Of a stretch of DNA of 64,000 bases, positions 35,712 through 46,225 are shown piece after piece. The stretch spans positions 4,774,001 through 4,838,000 of the forward strand of contig JAYKYS010000012.1 in NCBI GenBank assembly GCA_036924285.1, given 5' to 3'. How positions within the stretch are numbered: the stretch's first letter is position 1; every line of letters starts with the position of its first letter. A model generated the notes under the pieces. That model searched no databases, had not been told where the DNA came from, and worked only from the letters and a program-made list of their open reading frames with translations. The position numbers and the translations under genes are program-made. The stretch comes from Asterella californica. Taxonomy: Eukaryota; Streptophyta; Marchantiopsida; Marchantiales; Aytoniaceae.

Positions 35712-36047
35712 TTGATCCTGCCTGAGCAGCCCAAGGGATCACAGGAGACTAATGAAGAGGCTGCTCGAGGTTCTGAGAATGTATATAGAGTACCAAGTTT
35801 GAGATCTGGGTTGTTGAGTTTGAGTTGTGAGGATTGGAGTGAGTTTACACGAGTAGAAGATCTGACTGAAAGGAATAGGAGGCATGTGGAGAAACGTATA
35901 GCTGAACTGCGCTGTATAGGAGCTCTGGAGGAAAATGAAGTGATTTCTGGTGTGTATCAAGAGTTTATCGATGTACAATCTTTTGTTCGTTGGCTAGATG
36001 AAGTAAGTAAGATGGAAGAACAGTTGGGAGGTAGGGTGGCGATCCTG
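35712..36047 (+). pseudogene. Element D pol linker before RT, cut by insertion E
   Basis: Continues the D polyprotein upstream of RT (HVEKRIAELRCIGALEENE, then ISGVYQEF; C has ISGVFEEQ). It breaks off at ATCCTG (36,042-36,047), and the D sequence resumes at 43,055. Confidence 0.7.
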
Positions 36048-36149
36048 TGGTGCCCACAAATTACAGGATGCACGAATTTTTGAAATTTTTAAGAATAATA
36101 ACTTGTTTGTATAACTGAAGAAGCGTTGTTACTTAAGGTTACGTCTTCC

Positions 36150-36335
36150 TTAACGGGAAGATGATCTTAAGAGCTGTTTGTAATAAGAAGTTGACTTCTT
36201 CGGAAGACGACCGTCTTCCGGGAAGCATCTTCCCGAAGAATGTCTTCGGAAGACGGTGGAAGACGGAAGATGGCGGAAGACGGAAGACATCTTCGGAAGA
36301 CCGTCTTCGGAAGACTGTCTTCGGAAGTCAACTGA
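36150..36335. repeat. Dense GGAAGAC/GTCTTCC palindrome cluster
   Basis: The motif and its reverse complement alternate many times within 190 bases, forming interlocking short palindromes such as GTCTTCCGGGAAG and CTTCGGAAGAC. The same heptamer continues at lower density through to about 42,800, in coding and non-coding parts and on both strands. Confidence 0.9.
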
Positions 36336-37145
36336 ACACCATTCGTATCAAGAGTGGATTTGCTTTGCTTTTGTGTTTAGAGAGACTTGGTACGAATCCT
36401 GAGAGGTGTGGTGAGTTGTTTTGTTATTTCGAGAAGTTGGAAGTCGGGAACTAGGCATGTGCCTCCCGGTCTTCCAAGCTTCTCAACTCCCCATCTTCCT
36501 AGAGAGACTAGAAGACTGGAAGGCTGGCAAAATGAGCGAGAAGACGCAAGGGTCCATTCGGGTCTCTTCTGTCCGATCCATAGCAGCCGTTCCTTCTTCT
36601 TCCTGAACTTAGAAGAGAGTTGTGAGAAGTCTTGCTGGCAGAATCTGGAGAGAATGGTCGAGGGTCATGTCTTCTCATCATGCAGCAAGCTTCTTCTGAG
36701 TGCGTATGAGAGGTGAGAAGTCAGAAGAACAGAGTGCAAATGTCTTGAGTCTGTTGTGAGGATAGATTGCGTGTAGGAAGACGAAGACAGGTGAGACCAG
36801 TGAAGGGAAGTCTGACTTCGGGAAGTCTTCCGAGAAAGACATTGAATCGGAAGCTGTCCCGAGTGTCTTCCCAGAGACCACTGTCGCCGCAGGAGCCCGC
36901 AACCATCTTCTGAACCTTTCTCATACTCTACTTCTCGCATATCTTGTATCTTCTGATAGGAAGTAGGATGTAATGCAAGGTGGGTTGTCTTCTTGGTAAT
37001 CCATGCGAGGCCTTGCTTAGATAGGATTGTTTAGATATAGCTCGGAAGACGAGAGCTATCTAGGAAGTACTGTTAGAATCCCGGAAGACGGAGTAGCTGT
37101 CTTCTGGAAGACTAGTTTCGTCTTCTGAGAAGTAGAAGCTAGACT

Positions 37146-37500
37146 GTGGGCACTTGGGAAGAACTGAGCCTTCAGCTCATAGAAGGTGCTTGTGGTTTAG
37201 TGCAACAGATCTTCCAGGTATGTCGATACATCCGCGAGGCTTGGTGTTACCAGCGGTATCGTGTCGGATATTTTGTGCGTGAAGGATGTCCAGGAAAACG
37301 CGAGGTTCCTGGCTGTGGAGATGCTGTGTGCCAAACAGAGACAAGACAGAGAAGAACAACCACGAAAAAGGAATGCTGCGATATATACCACTCTGAAAGT
37401 ATGTACACTGTCGATTCTTTCTCCAAACAGCACAAAACTGAGGAAAAGACCAGAGCGGTCTGTAACCTACTTCAGAAGCCCTAAAACAAACCCCTGAAAC
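37146..37500. other. Non-coding part of E between the GAAGAC cluster and satellite
   Basis: Overlapping short open frames on both strands, none with a recognisable motif or consistent support. Treated as non-coding. Confidence 0.4.
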
Positions 37501-37679
37501 GTAACCCTAGTCTGAAATCGCCAAAACGTAGCTCAAAGCAAGAGGAACTTCTCTTTGCTAACAACCAGAGCCACAACAGTATCATGCGATCCAAACCCAA
37601 GTCCAAACCACATCCACACACTAGCTCTTGGCTAAAGCTAGCTACCACAAGCCATACACAACCAATTAAATCCCTAACG

Positions 37680-38600
37680 AACTCAAAAAGATGAAATCCG
37701 TAGCGAAGGAACCGAAAAAGACCTATCTGAGAACTTTCTCCTTTCTCCGAACGATCTTCAAATGTTGATAGGGTCTCCTTCCCTGACTCCTTTGGCTCAA
37801 GAAACCTTCAGATCCGACTACCGATAGTCGAGATATCGTCGATTTTCGGTCGCAGATGACCGAACCTCCAAAAGCTCCTCCCTGCGGCTTAAAACCGCTC
37901 ACACCGCACAAACGGATCGTCTAAACTGATATCCGTCTTCGCTGGCAGGTAGATCTGGCTACCCTGAACCCAACAAGACTCCAATCAAGTCGTTTGGAGT
38001 TCCCCTTGCAAAACCACGCAAGAAATTTGGTCGCAGGTTGCAAAAAACTGACGTAAATCGACTCCCTGCGGCTCAAACTCGCTCACCACACCCAAACCAA
38101 CAATCCAATTCACGTACAGTCTTCTCCTATGAGTAGATGAAGACTCCCTGATCGCATAGGCACCAAGAACGAAGAGCTTGGCTCACCGATCGCAAAGAAC
38201 AACCCAACCTCAGGTCGCAGGCGAACGAAAATCTGATGTAAGCGCTTCCCTGCGAGCCAATTTCACTCAGAACTTCCAACCCGCCCGATGAAAACTGGTA
38301 TCGTCTTCAATTTCCTGTAGAACTCGGTGTTCTGATCCCGTTGGATCCAAGGACAGCAAGTTTGGACTCCAGAATGGCCCGAACGGTCCAACTCTCCTTC
38401 ACAGGTAATTGAAAACTCCAAATCTGCTTCCTGCGTCTCAATTTCACTCAGTACGCACTCCCCGATCCGTCTCTTCCCAAACCGTTTGAACCAGTGCGTA
38501 GCCTGCACAGATCTGAATCCAACGACGCCTTGCGCGCTTGCATTGGACTCCTAAATCTCCCGCACCGTCCGCTGACAGGTCGCAGGCGCAAGCAAGCCCC
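37680..38600. repeat. About 183 bp tandem repeat, five degenerate units
   Basis: The landmark 'aggtcgcag' (one diverged copy, acaggtaat) recurs near 37,848, 38,029, 38,213, 38,400 and 38,579, about 183 bases apart. Each unit is followed by 'tccctgcggctcaaa-cgctcac'-like and 'cgtcttc' blocks. No coding capacity. The unit length is in the range of nucleosome-sized plant satellites. Confidence 0.75.
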
Positions 38601-38719
38601 TTAAGCAAGCCCCTTGTTACAGTATGTACGTACGAAGTTCAACCCTCAATAATAAAAAGCAGGCCCCTTGCGTGTTTGATATAACGCCTGAAGCCCTAAA
38701 TACCCAGTCAGCAAGTAAC

Positions 38720-39050
38720 TAGGGGCCTAGCTTGATTTTACCTTTTTCCGAATCGCATAACTTCTTCTCTGGATGTCCAAACGAAATAAACAAGATGCCC
38801 ATGGAAAGCTGACAATGAGCTCTATCCATCTATGCAATAAAAGTAAAGATCCGAAGTTGCGCCAAAAGCTCGTAAGCTGGGGCTTAGCTTGTTTTCTCCA
38901 TCTTTCGAGTCCTGTAACTCCTTCACTAGGCGTCCAAACGAAGTAGATGAAGTGTCTCTGGAAAGCTGACAAGGAACTCTATCCACAGGTGCGATAAAAA
39001 TGAAGATCCGAAGTGGTGCCAAAAACCCGTAAGCTGGGGCCTAGCTTGTC
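38720..39050 (+). repeat. 157 bp tandem repeat, two units (plus orientation)
   Basis: 'ggggcctagcttg' recurs near 38,722, 38,880 and 39,036. Between copies lie 'gtaactccttcactaggcg', 'aagctgacaa-gagctctatcca' and 'aaaagtaaagatccgaagttg'. The same repeat is present in the opposite direction at 60,800-61,265. Confidence 0.85.
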
Positions 39051-39132
39051 TTCTCATGAGTGTCTTTGGAGCGACAAACATCGAAGTTTGAATTTCATGT
39101 AGGAGCCGGTCCACGACACGACAGCGGCAGAA

Positions 39133-40092
39133 TTGGCCGAGGCCACTCCTTTCCTCAAAGAGTTGGGTCTCGACTTCTTCCTGTGGGATTGGAACCTCGC
39201 AGATCAAGGGCTTCTGGAGGAGGTGTGGGCAGCGTTACCACCGCGTAACCGTGTACCTGCGAAGGCAGGAGTAGCTCGGGGAAGACCGTCTTCCTGGACT
39301 GAAGACTGGTGGCGTAAGGCGTTTCACAGGCCTGAGTCCGAGAACCGAGGATATTGGTACGAGAAGAAGATCTTGCCTAGGATTGTGAGTTCGTGGCATG
39401 TGCCTGGGAGTACCACCTGCCTTTTCGTGGAAGACAGGCAGGGGAGGAACAGTTGGAAGATAGAATCTTACCGGGAGCCGAAGAAGCGCCTCCTGGCAAA
39501 GTTATTTCTGCATCTCTTTCCCAAGGGGAAAGCACAGAAGACGAGGTACTTAGGAGATCAGGACGTGGAGTTCATGGAATCAGTGTGGGATGACAGAGTG
39601 CCAATCTACTAAGGCGCGTACATCCACAACTATGTACAGACGGAGCTAGCATACTTGGGTACCCCGGCGGGAGGACACTTGACGCCCTTCTTCTGCTACT
39701 TGTATGTAGCCATGGGGGATCTTAGGGAAGATCAACTGGCAGTGTATGGGCCAACGGAGCGACAGGAGGTGAAGGAGGAGACCTCGGAAGACGATGATCG
39801 AGAGGCAGCAGCAACGCCCCCTCCCACTCTGATGCCACAGCTGAGGCCCGGCTCTCACCAGAAGACGCTTCTGGTGAGGGAAGATGAGTCTAGTGGGTCG
39901 GAAGACGCCACGCCACTGAGGAAGATGGGTTCCAGAAGTGTACCGAGGACACCCATCTCCCTCATTCATTCAGGATCGGAGTCAGACTCGGAGGTAGAGC
40001 TGTTGAGTACCCGATCGGAGCAGAAGACAGCTTCTGTAACACCTGGGAGTCTTCCGAAGACTCCAGAAGACGATGAGGCGCTTAGGGTTTAG
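39133..40092 (+). pseudogene. Element E ORF, N-terminal part (unknown family)
   Basis: One frame of 320 codons with a single TAA (39,610-39,612). Residues 1-160 are aromatic and basic (WDWNLADQGLLEEVW, SSWTEDWWRKAFHRP, GYWYEKKILPRIVSSWHVPG). The part after the stop (YIHNYVQTELAYLGTPAGGH, then LTPFFCYLY) continues the same folded domain, so the stop is probably a recent lesion (CAA to TAA would suffice). The final 120 residues are acidic and Ser/Pro-rich. The general layout recalls plant mobile-domain or Gag-like proteins, but I cannot name the family. The frame ends inside the TTTAGGG array. Confidence 0.5.
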
Positions 40093-40126
40093 GGTGGGAA
40101 AGGGTTTAGGGTTTAGGGTTTAGGGC
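40083..40126 (+). repeat. Interstitial telomere-type repeats (TTTAGGG)n
   Basis: About five TTTAGGG units with one imperfect stretch (tgggaaaggg) in the middle. The array lies between two parts of what looks like one ORF; it supplies the TAG stop and changes the frame. TTTAGGG is the Arabidopsis-type telomere unit of most plants, shared by some algae and brown algae. Confidence 0.95.
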
Positions 40127-40138
40127 GCTCCTGCTGCG

Positions 40139-41439
40139 ATGCGAGGAAGCGCAAAGAAGAGAGCCGCTCCTGCCATGAGGAGTCTTCCACCCCGGAAGAT
40201 GAGAAGAGTACCTTCTTCTCGTGCGCAGAAGATGAAGGCCGTAGTAGCGGAAGAGGCTTCCTTGCCTCTGGAAGACGAAGTCGACACCATGGAGCGAGTG
40301 GTGGAGATGAACTTGTCTTCCGCAGGAAGACGACTGGAGGAGTTCAGTGCCTACTTCCAGAAGGAGATCCAGCCCGCTATGGAGTTGCTGGAGAGGAGAG
40401 CGAGGGCACAGGAGAAGCCCTTACAGCTTGGATTCGGCCTGCGCACCTTGCTGCGACAGGAAGACAGCCAGCAGAAGACGGAGTCGCTGGAAGCTAGTCT
40501 CCGCACCACGGAGAAGCTTGCAGCCAGGTACAAGACGGAAGCAGCCGCTTCTGCCAAGGAGCTGGTACAGCTTCGGAAGAGCAACCAGGAGTTGCAGGCG
40601 CGAGTACAGCAGCGCGATCAGGAAGTTCTCCGAGTGCGGGAGAAGATCACTGCCCTCGCAGAAGAGCAGACCACTTGGAAGGCGCAGCGAGAAGCCGCAG
40701 AAGCGCGAGCTGCAGTGGAGAAGACGCAGAGGGAAGCAGCAGAGGCCCGTGCGCAGAAGAAGCTAGCTCAGTCGGTAGAAGCGCTTCGGAAGAAGTTCAA
40801 CTCCACCGCGGGTAAGAAGTTACTTACCTTAGCTAGAGGATGGGACAGCGAGTCCAGAGCGATGTTGGTGGAATGCCGGGAGAGTATGTTCAGGTACTGG
40901 GATAGACAGATAGAAGGAAGACACTTTATGGTCTTCCTTCACTTCCGACACCTGCAACCGCATCTTTCCACGCTCCAGCACCATCGACTGGATCCGGAAT
41001 GCAGAAGGAGGAGTTCGATCTCGCTGTACACTTGGTGGTGACAGCATTGGAAGACGAGAAGACTCCAGAAGACGCCCCGGAAGACATGATGTCTTCTGGA
41101 AGACAGGAAGACGAGCCGTCTTCCCAGGTATTCCGCGTGGAGGAAGCGACTTCCCCGGACCCTTATGAGGTCGCCATGGTCCCTAGTACTGCATCTGTGC
41201 CTCAGAAGACCGAAAACGCACCATTCGACTCGTCTTCCCAGAAGACCATTCCGTCTTCCGAAGTCGAAACCGAGGAAGACGCAGCCGCAGAAACCGCAGG
41301 ACCAGCGAAGAGCGAGGAGAGGGAAGCTACCTCAGTGGTACCCGAGGTAAGTGCAGGGCTTCCCAGCCCATCAGAAGTCGAGGTAGTAGCTCCGGTAGGA
41401 GCAGATCATGTAGAGATTGCCACCGAGCAATCAGAGTAG
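40139..41439 (+). pseudogene. Element E ORF, C-terminal coiled-coil part
   Basis: The first frame (40,139-41,041) begins with a basic region (KKRAAP, RKMRRV) and then a long heptad-rich coiled coil (about residues 60-230: LEASLRTTEKLAARYKTEAA, AQREAAEARAAVEKTQREAA). Near 40,915 the coding frame shifts by one within a GAAGGAAGAC motif and continues in another frame to 41,439 (LPSLPTPATASFHAP, then EEFDLAVHLVVTALEDEKTP), ending in an acidic Glu/Ser/Pro tail. Together with 39,133-40,092 it was probably one ~750 residue protein. The role is unknown; coiled coils suggest self-assembly, as in Gag-like proteins. Confidence 0.5.
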
Positions 41440-43054
41440 TTAGCAAACTCAATCGACACTTCCAGATTTAGTAGGATCGGACATGCTATCTTAAGGGTGG
41501 CAGTTTTCCATGTAAAAATAGTTAGGACCCCATGTGGCAGCATAGGTAGCGTAGGAGTAACACAGTGGAGGGCTAATTGGGAAGAGGGACCGCATGCATG
41601 TGAGGTGACAACCTCTTGTCAGCGCCTCTCTCTCTCCCTGGTGGTCGCCTCCTCTGGCTCTCGAGGCAGATGGTTAAGTAGGATCGTAGAGTAGGAAATG
41701 GAGCTCTGCCGGTTCTGCCAGTTCTGTAGAATGCTGTAACAACTGTACATACACTTCGATTCTTTGGGCAGGCAGACGAGACACATTAGAGCAGAGACAG
41801 TCTTAGCACACTACACCCGTTGTGGGAAACATAAGAATAGTCTTGGAATATACAGGAGGGGTCTGCATACTCGCACCAGCAGTGGTTCGAAGATGTAGAT
41901 AGAAGTAGTGGACAGTCTAGGAACAGGGAACGGCATCCTCGTGCAGTCCTGTTAGCTAGATTGGTGTGTCGAGGAGTAGACGCAGGAAGTAGAGGGAGTG
42001 AGCTTCCCAATACCATTGTCACTTCTTCTCGGGGAATAGATTGTGGATTTGAGTGCAGAAGCTTTGTCCATGTCTTCTGGATGGTGGGTTCATTGAATTC
42101 GCTCCCAATTGTGCATGAGAAGTGTTCTTCTTGAGTGGCGGTGACTGTCAGCAGTTGTGGAAGTGTAGCTTGACTCGTTCAGTAGAGCACTTGGGATCTA
42201 CGTACGAACGGTCTTCTGGGTAAGGGATCCCAGAAGACAGAGCAGTCAGAGCAGCGAATTGAAGAAGAAAGAAGTCTTCTTCCCGCAACAGAAGACGACA
42301 TCCTCGAGTAGAAGACGGTGCAACAGTACTCACGTTTGTTGTCTTCCTCCCCAAACTATTACAAGCAGGGATGGCTTGTTAGTCAGGATCCGGACTAGAA
42401 GCCTGTCGGAATCTTAATTGCCTCTTTCCCTCTTGTTTTCTCTTGTTTGGATTTTCTTATCTTCCCCATCTTCTCCCATCTTCCCCATCTTCTTATCTTC
42501 TTCTAGTGAGTTTCCGATACTTCTATTGAGCTTCCGTGAAGGTGAATGTCGTTGTAGTGCTGCAGGAAGACAACTTCCGTAGGCAGAAGCCTGGGAAGGC
42601 TACAGGGGGCATACACCCTGTGATTTATCTAAACCGTTGGAATGTGGGTGTGAGAATAATGTGTAACGACCGTTGCTAGTCGACTTCTGCGAAGCAGGAC
42701 AGCCTACTGGAGGTGTGAAAAGACGAGTTGAACCCCCAGAAGACGAGAATCGCTTCGGGAAGACGGTATCGAGAGGACCGGAAGAAGCAATCTGGAAGTA
42801 GGAAGATCGTCTTTCCGAGCTTCTCTGTGAATAGATGTGTGATATTTTAGTTGGTAGTTGTTTGTTTAGTTCCAGAGCACCATTTGGCGTGTCTGGAAGA
42901 CGTGTAGTTTTGTGTGGGTTTGTGAGAAGACAGGATTTCTAGGCAAAACCCGTGTGTTTGTGTGTTTGAACAGATCTTAGAACTTAGAGCAGCGTTACTT
43001 GTGCAAATCCTCTGTGGGAACGATATCTTGTATACTAAATGGGCAAAAGGAGAA
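41440..43054. other. 3' non-coding part of E
   Basis: No supported gene. Many GAAGAC/GTCTTC words, a pyrimidine-rich run of cttcccatcttc repeats at 42,420-42,530, and a final stretch ending atactaaatgggcaaaagg next to the D sequence. Confidence 0.5.
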
Positions 43055-44193
43055 ATCCTGCGTCACTACAGATCCCCATCCATTCTCCTGAAGTCTATGA
43101 GGAGATTGTCTCGTACTTGCGATATCGTCCTCATTTGAGACTGGAGAATGAATGGAAGGATGCAGTCTGCTGGTGCGACTCTCGTCAGGAAGTAGAAGTA
43201 CACGCCAAATATAAAGCTGTAGCGAGGAAGGTGAAGCCTGTGGCGACCCAATTGTCTGTTAATTCGCGACAGCAGATGGAGTCAGCCGCCACTGAGCCTG
43301 TACTCAGAAATCCTGGACGAATAAGGCATCAGTTTACTCAGGAAACACTCGAACAACTCCAGATAGGAGGGGGTGGGTTCTTGACTGAAGTAGAGAAGAA
43401 GATTTTTGAACAGATGATTGTCAGTCATGGTAGAGCATTTTCTTTTTCAGCTGAAGAGATTCGTTGTGTGGATCTTAGTATGATAGCTCCGATGGTTATC
43501 TTCACTGTACCTCATGTGCCCTGGGACTTGAAGCCGATTCCAGTCCCTCGTGCCTTGCTGCCAAAGCTCATTGAGCTATTGAAGGAGAAGATGCAGATGG
43601 GTATCCTCGAGCCTTCCATGGCTCCGTATTCCAGCCGATGGTTCACGGTGCCTAAGAAGTCAGGGGCTTTGCGCTTTATCCAAGACTTGCAGCCTGCCAA
43701 CAACATCACGATTCGGAATGTAGGAACAGGACCTGTGGTTGATGAGGTAGCTGAGGCGTTTGCTGGGAGGTCTGTCTATTCTATTGGAGATTTGTTTTCG
43801 GGTTATGATCAGTTTCAACTTGCCTTGGAGAGTAGAGACTTGACTACCATGCGCACTCCCTTGGGATTGATGCGGATGTGCACTCTTCCTCAGGGAGCAA
43901 CAAACTCAGTAGCACATATGCAAAACGTGATGCATAAGGTGTTGCGAGAATTTGTACATGAGATCACTATCCCATTTCTGGATGACATTCTCATGAAAGG
44001 CTATCCGGTGGAAGACAAGGATGAGACTGTCGACTTCCAACGGTTGCAGGAAGTTTATTGCTGATCATATTCATGAAGTGGGTAGGATTCTAACACGTCT
44101 GGAGGAGGTACACCTCACTCTATCAAGTACTAAATCTCGTTTTGGGATGTCATAGGTTATGGTGGTTGGTCATTTGTGTGGCACATTTGGAAG
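43055..44193 (+). pseudogene. pol: Element D reverse transcriptase
   Basis: Open to 44,064, then in a broken frame to 44,193. RT blocks in order: IPVPRALLPKLIELLKEKM, LEPSMAPYSSRWFTVPKKSG, RFIQDLQPANNITIRN, FSGYDQFQLALESRDLTTMR, TPLGLMRMCTLPQGATNS and the catalytic box PFLDDILMKG (FLDD instead of YxDD). It then loses frame, although FGMS and VVGHLCGTFGRRP can still be read after shifts. RNase H and integrase are absent because element B abuts here. In the life cycle this enzyme copies element RNA into cDNA. Confidence 0.85.
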
Positions 44194-44238
44194 AAGACCG
44201 TAGATCAAGAAGAGTGACCTGTGTGGCACATTTGGAAG
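44175..44238 (+). repeat. 19 bp direct duplication at the D/B junction
   Basis: TGTGTGGCACATTTGGAAG is at 44,175-44,193 (part of D, coding CGTFGR) and again at 44,220-44,238, directly before the B zinc knuckle. The 26 bases between them match neither neighbour clearly. This looks like filler DNA with a templated copy, as in end-joining repair. Confidence 0.9.
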
Positions 44239-44244
44239 TTTACT

Positions 44245-46225
44245 TGCTACAACTGTGGCGAGGCGGGCCACATTGCTAAGGGGTGCACGAAACCTAAGGT
44301 TAGTAACTGTAGCATGAATGCGTTTGTTGCAAAGGACTTGTTGGAGGGCCAGATGACTGTGACCTTGAGAACCACGAAGAAGACGTCGGGATTGATGTTT
44401 CTACAAGCCAAGGTTGCTAACCGTGATGTTACTTTTCTTGTGGACACAGGAGCGACTCACTCCTTCATAAGTCCAAAGTTGGTGAAGAAGTTGGGCTTGT
44501 CTACCTCCAAGGCAGACAAGCCTATTCAGGTGCGCTTTGCCAAGGGCAAGACGTACCAAACTTCTGAAGTGGCCTTGGACGTACGATTTGCATGTGAGAA
44601 GTTGGAGTTCACAGAGAACTTCACGGTGTGCGAGATGGATGATATCCATGCGGTTTTGGAGAACACTTTCTTAGATAGGTTCGACGTGGAACTTAGACGG
44701 AGACCTTTGAGGTTGAATGTCAGAGTTAAAGGACGGAAGCTGGGAGTGAGGCTGATCCGGAAGGCGCGGAAAATTGACGACTTTACGGTGAATTTGATCA
44801 AGGGCAAACAGATGGACTTCAACGACGGGATCATGTGTTTGATGCGGGTTGCAGATTTGATGGCGGATGACGGACAAGAGGAAACATCAGGCGACGCGAC
44901 TAAACTTCCGAAGGTGCTTCGCGAAGTGATTAAGGAGTTTGAGGATGTCTTGACGGATGAGTTACCTGCTGAGTTACCTCCAAGGCGGGTGGTGGATCAC
45001 AAGATCGAGGTCTTGCCAGGATCGGAACCACCTTCCAAAGCCCCTTACCGACTCAATCAGGTGGAACTCCTTGAGTTGAAAAGGCAACTCGGTGAGCTAT
45101 TAGCGCGGGGATATATTCAAACCAGCAAGTCACCTTATGGAGCCCCAGTTCTTTTTGCAAAGAAGAAGGATGGGAAGTTACGACTCTGCGTAGATTATCG
45201 TGCACTCAATAAGGTGACGGTGAAGAATAATTATCCTTTGCCAAGGATAGACGACCTCTTTGATAGGTTAGCGGGCGCAAAGTACTTCAGCAGGATCGAC
45301 TTGAAGTCAAGATATTACCAGATCCGGATAGCTGACCCAGATGTTGAGAAGACCGCTTGTCGAACCAGATACGGATCATTTGAATTCGTGGTGATGCCAT
45401 TTGGACTATGCAACGCCTCTTCGACGTTCACTACATTGATGAACACAATTTTTCGCGAGGAGATGGATGAGTTTGTCATCGTTTACATCGACGACATCTT
45501 GATCTACTCCAAAACCTTGGAGTCGCACGCGGAGCAGCTAAGAGTGGTGTTGACGAAGCTACGGGAGCATAAGCTGTTTGCCAACATTGACAAGAGTGAG
45601 TTTGGTTTGGAGCGCATTAACTTCTTGGGACATGTCATTAGTGCAGAAGGAGTCGGCCCGGATATGCAGAAGGTGGACGCGATTGTGACTTGGGAGCCTC
45701 CGACTACAATGAAGGGGATGCGGCGATTCTTAGGATTGGCGCAGTTCTACCGCAAGTATGTGAAGGGGTTTTCAAAGATTGCGAAGCCGCTGACGGACTG
45801 GACGGGCAAAAACGCACAGGTAAGTTGGACCAAGGAGGTGGATGATGCGTTTCATACGATCAAAGCTATTTTGTCAAAGGCACCAGTTTTGAAGCTGCCG
45901 GAGTTCGACAAACCATTCGAGGTGCACACGGACGCGAGCGACTATGCGATTGGCGGAGTGTTGGTGCAGGATGGAAAACCTGTAGCATACGAAAGCAAGA
46001 AGTTATCTGGGACGGAGAGTCGATGGCCGACTCACGAGAAGGAACTGTTCGCGGTGGTTCATTGCTTGAGGAAATGACGGCATTACTTGGGACTTCACAA
46101 AACCCAAGTGTATACTGATAATATTTCACTCAAGTACTTTGAAACACAAGATCGGGTGACGCCAAAGCAACTACGGTGGCATGATACCTTGGCGCTCATG
46201 AACGTGGAATTAATCCACAAAGCGG
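44245..46225 (+). pseudogene. gag-pol: Element B Gag end, protease, RT and RNase H
   Basis: [14 protein letters not shown] zinc knuckle at 44,245-44,286. Protease [13 protein letters not shown] (about residues 73-85). RT from PYRLNQ, with [12 protein letters not shown] (~320-331), MPFGLCNAS and the catalytic YIDD (~422-425). [11 protein letters not shown] and [13 protein letters not shown] mark the connection. RNase H starts [18 protein letters not shown] at 46,075-46,077 replaces the tryptophan codon in the common LRKWRHYL block; the frame continues (HKTQVYTDNISLKYF, ELIHKA) until the C LTR begins at 46,226. All catalytic aspartates that I can place are present. Confidence 0.9.

Larger units (their letters stand above)
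36048..43054 (+). mobile_element. Insertion E: 7.0 kb unit rich in GGAAGAC/GTCTTCC
   Basis: Splits the D pol region. ATCCTG occurs directly at both edges (36,042-36,047 and 43,055-43,060), a possible 6 bp target duplication. Inside are a dense palindromic GAAGAC cluster, a 183 bp tandem repeat, a 157 bp tandem repeat, a two-part ORF with a C-terminal coiled coil, TTTAGGG repeats and a long 3' non-coding tail ending in a purine run (gggcaaaaggagaa). I find no RT, integrase or transposase and no obvious LTRs, so it would be non-autonomous. Its class is unknown. Confidence 0.6.
31890..44193 (+). mobile_element. Element D: Ty3/gypsy retrotransposon, truncated and interrupted
   Basis: Order is LTR/leader, gag, zinc knuckle, protease, linker, [7.0 kb insertion E], reverse transcriptase. 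RNase H, integrase and the 3' LTR are missing: D stops at the junction with B at 44,193. It belongs to the same family as C and F, with a DHGS protease and FLDD reverse transcriptase, and related Gag (ERVTRRTFLDW versus ERVTKRTFLEW). Confidence 0.85.

Noticed and set aside
40081..40130. True chromosome end
   Set aside because: Only about five TTTAGGG units, followed by unique element sequence; interstitial.
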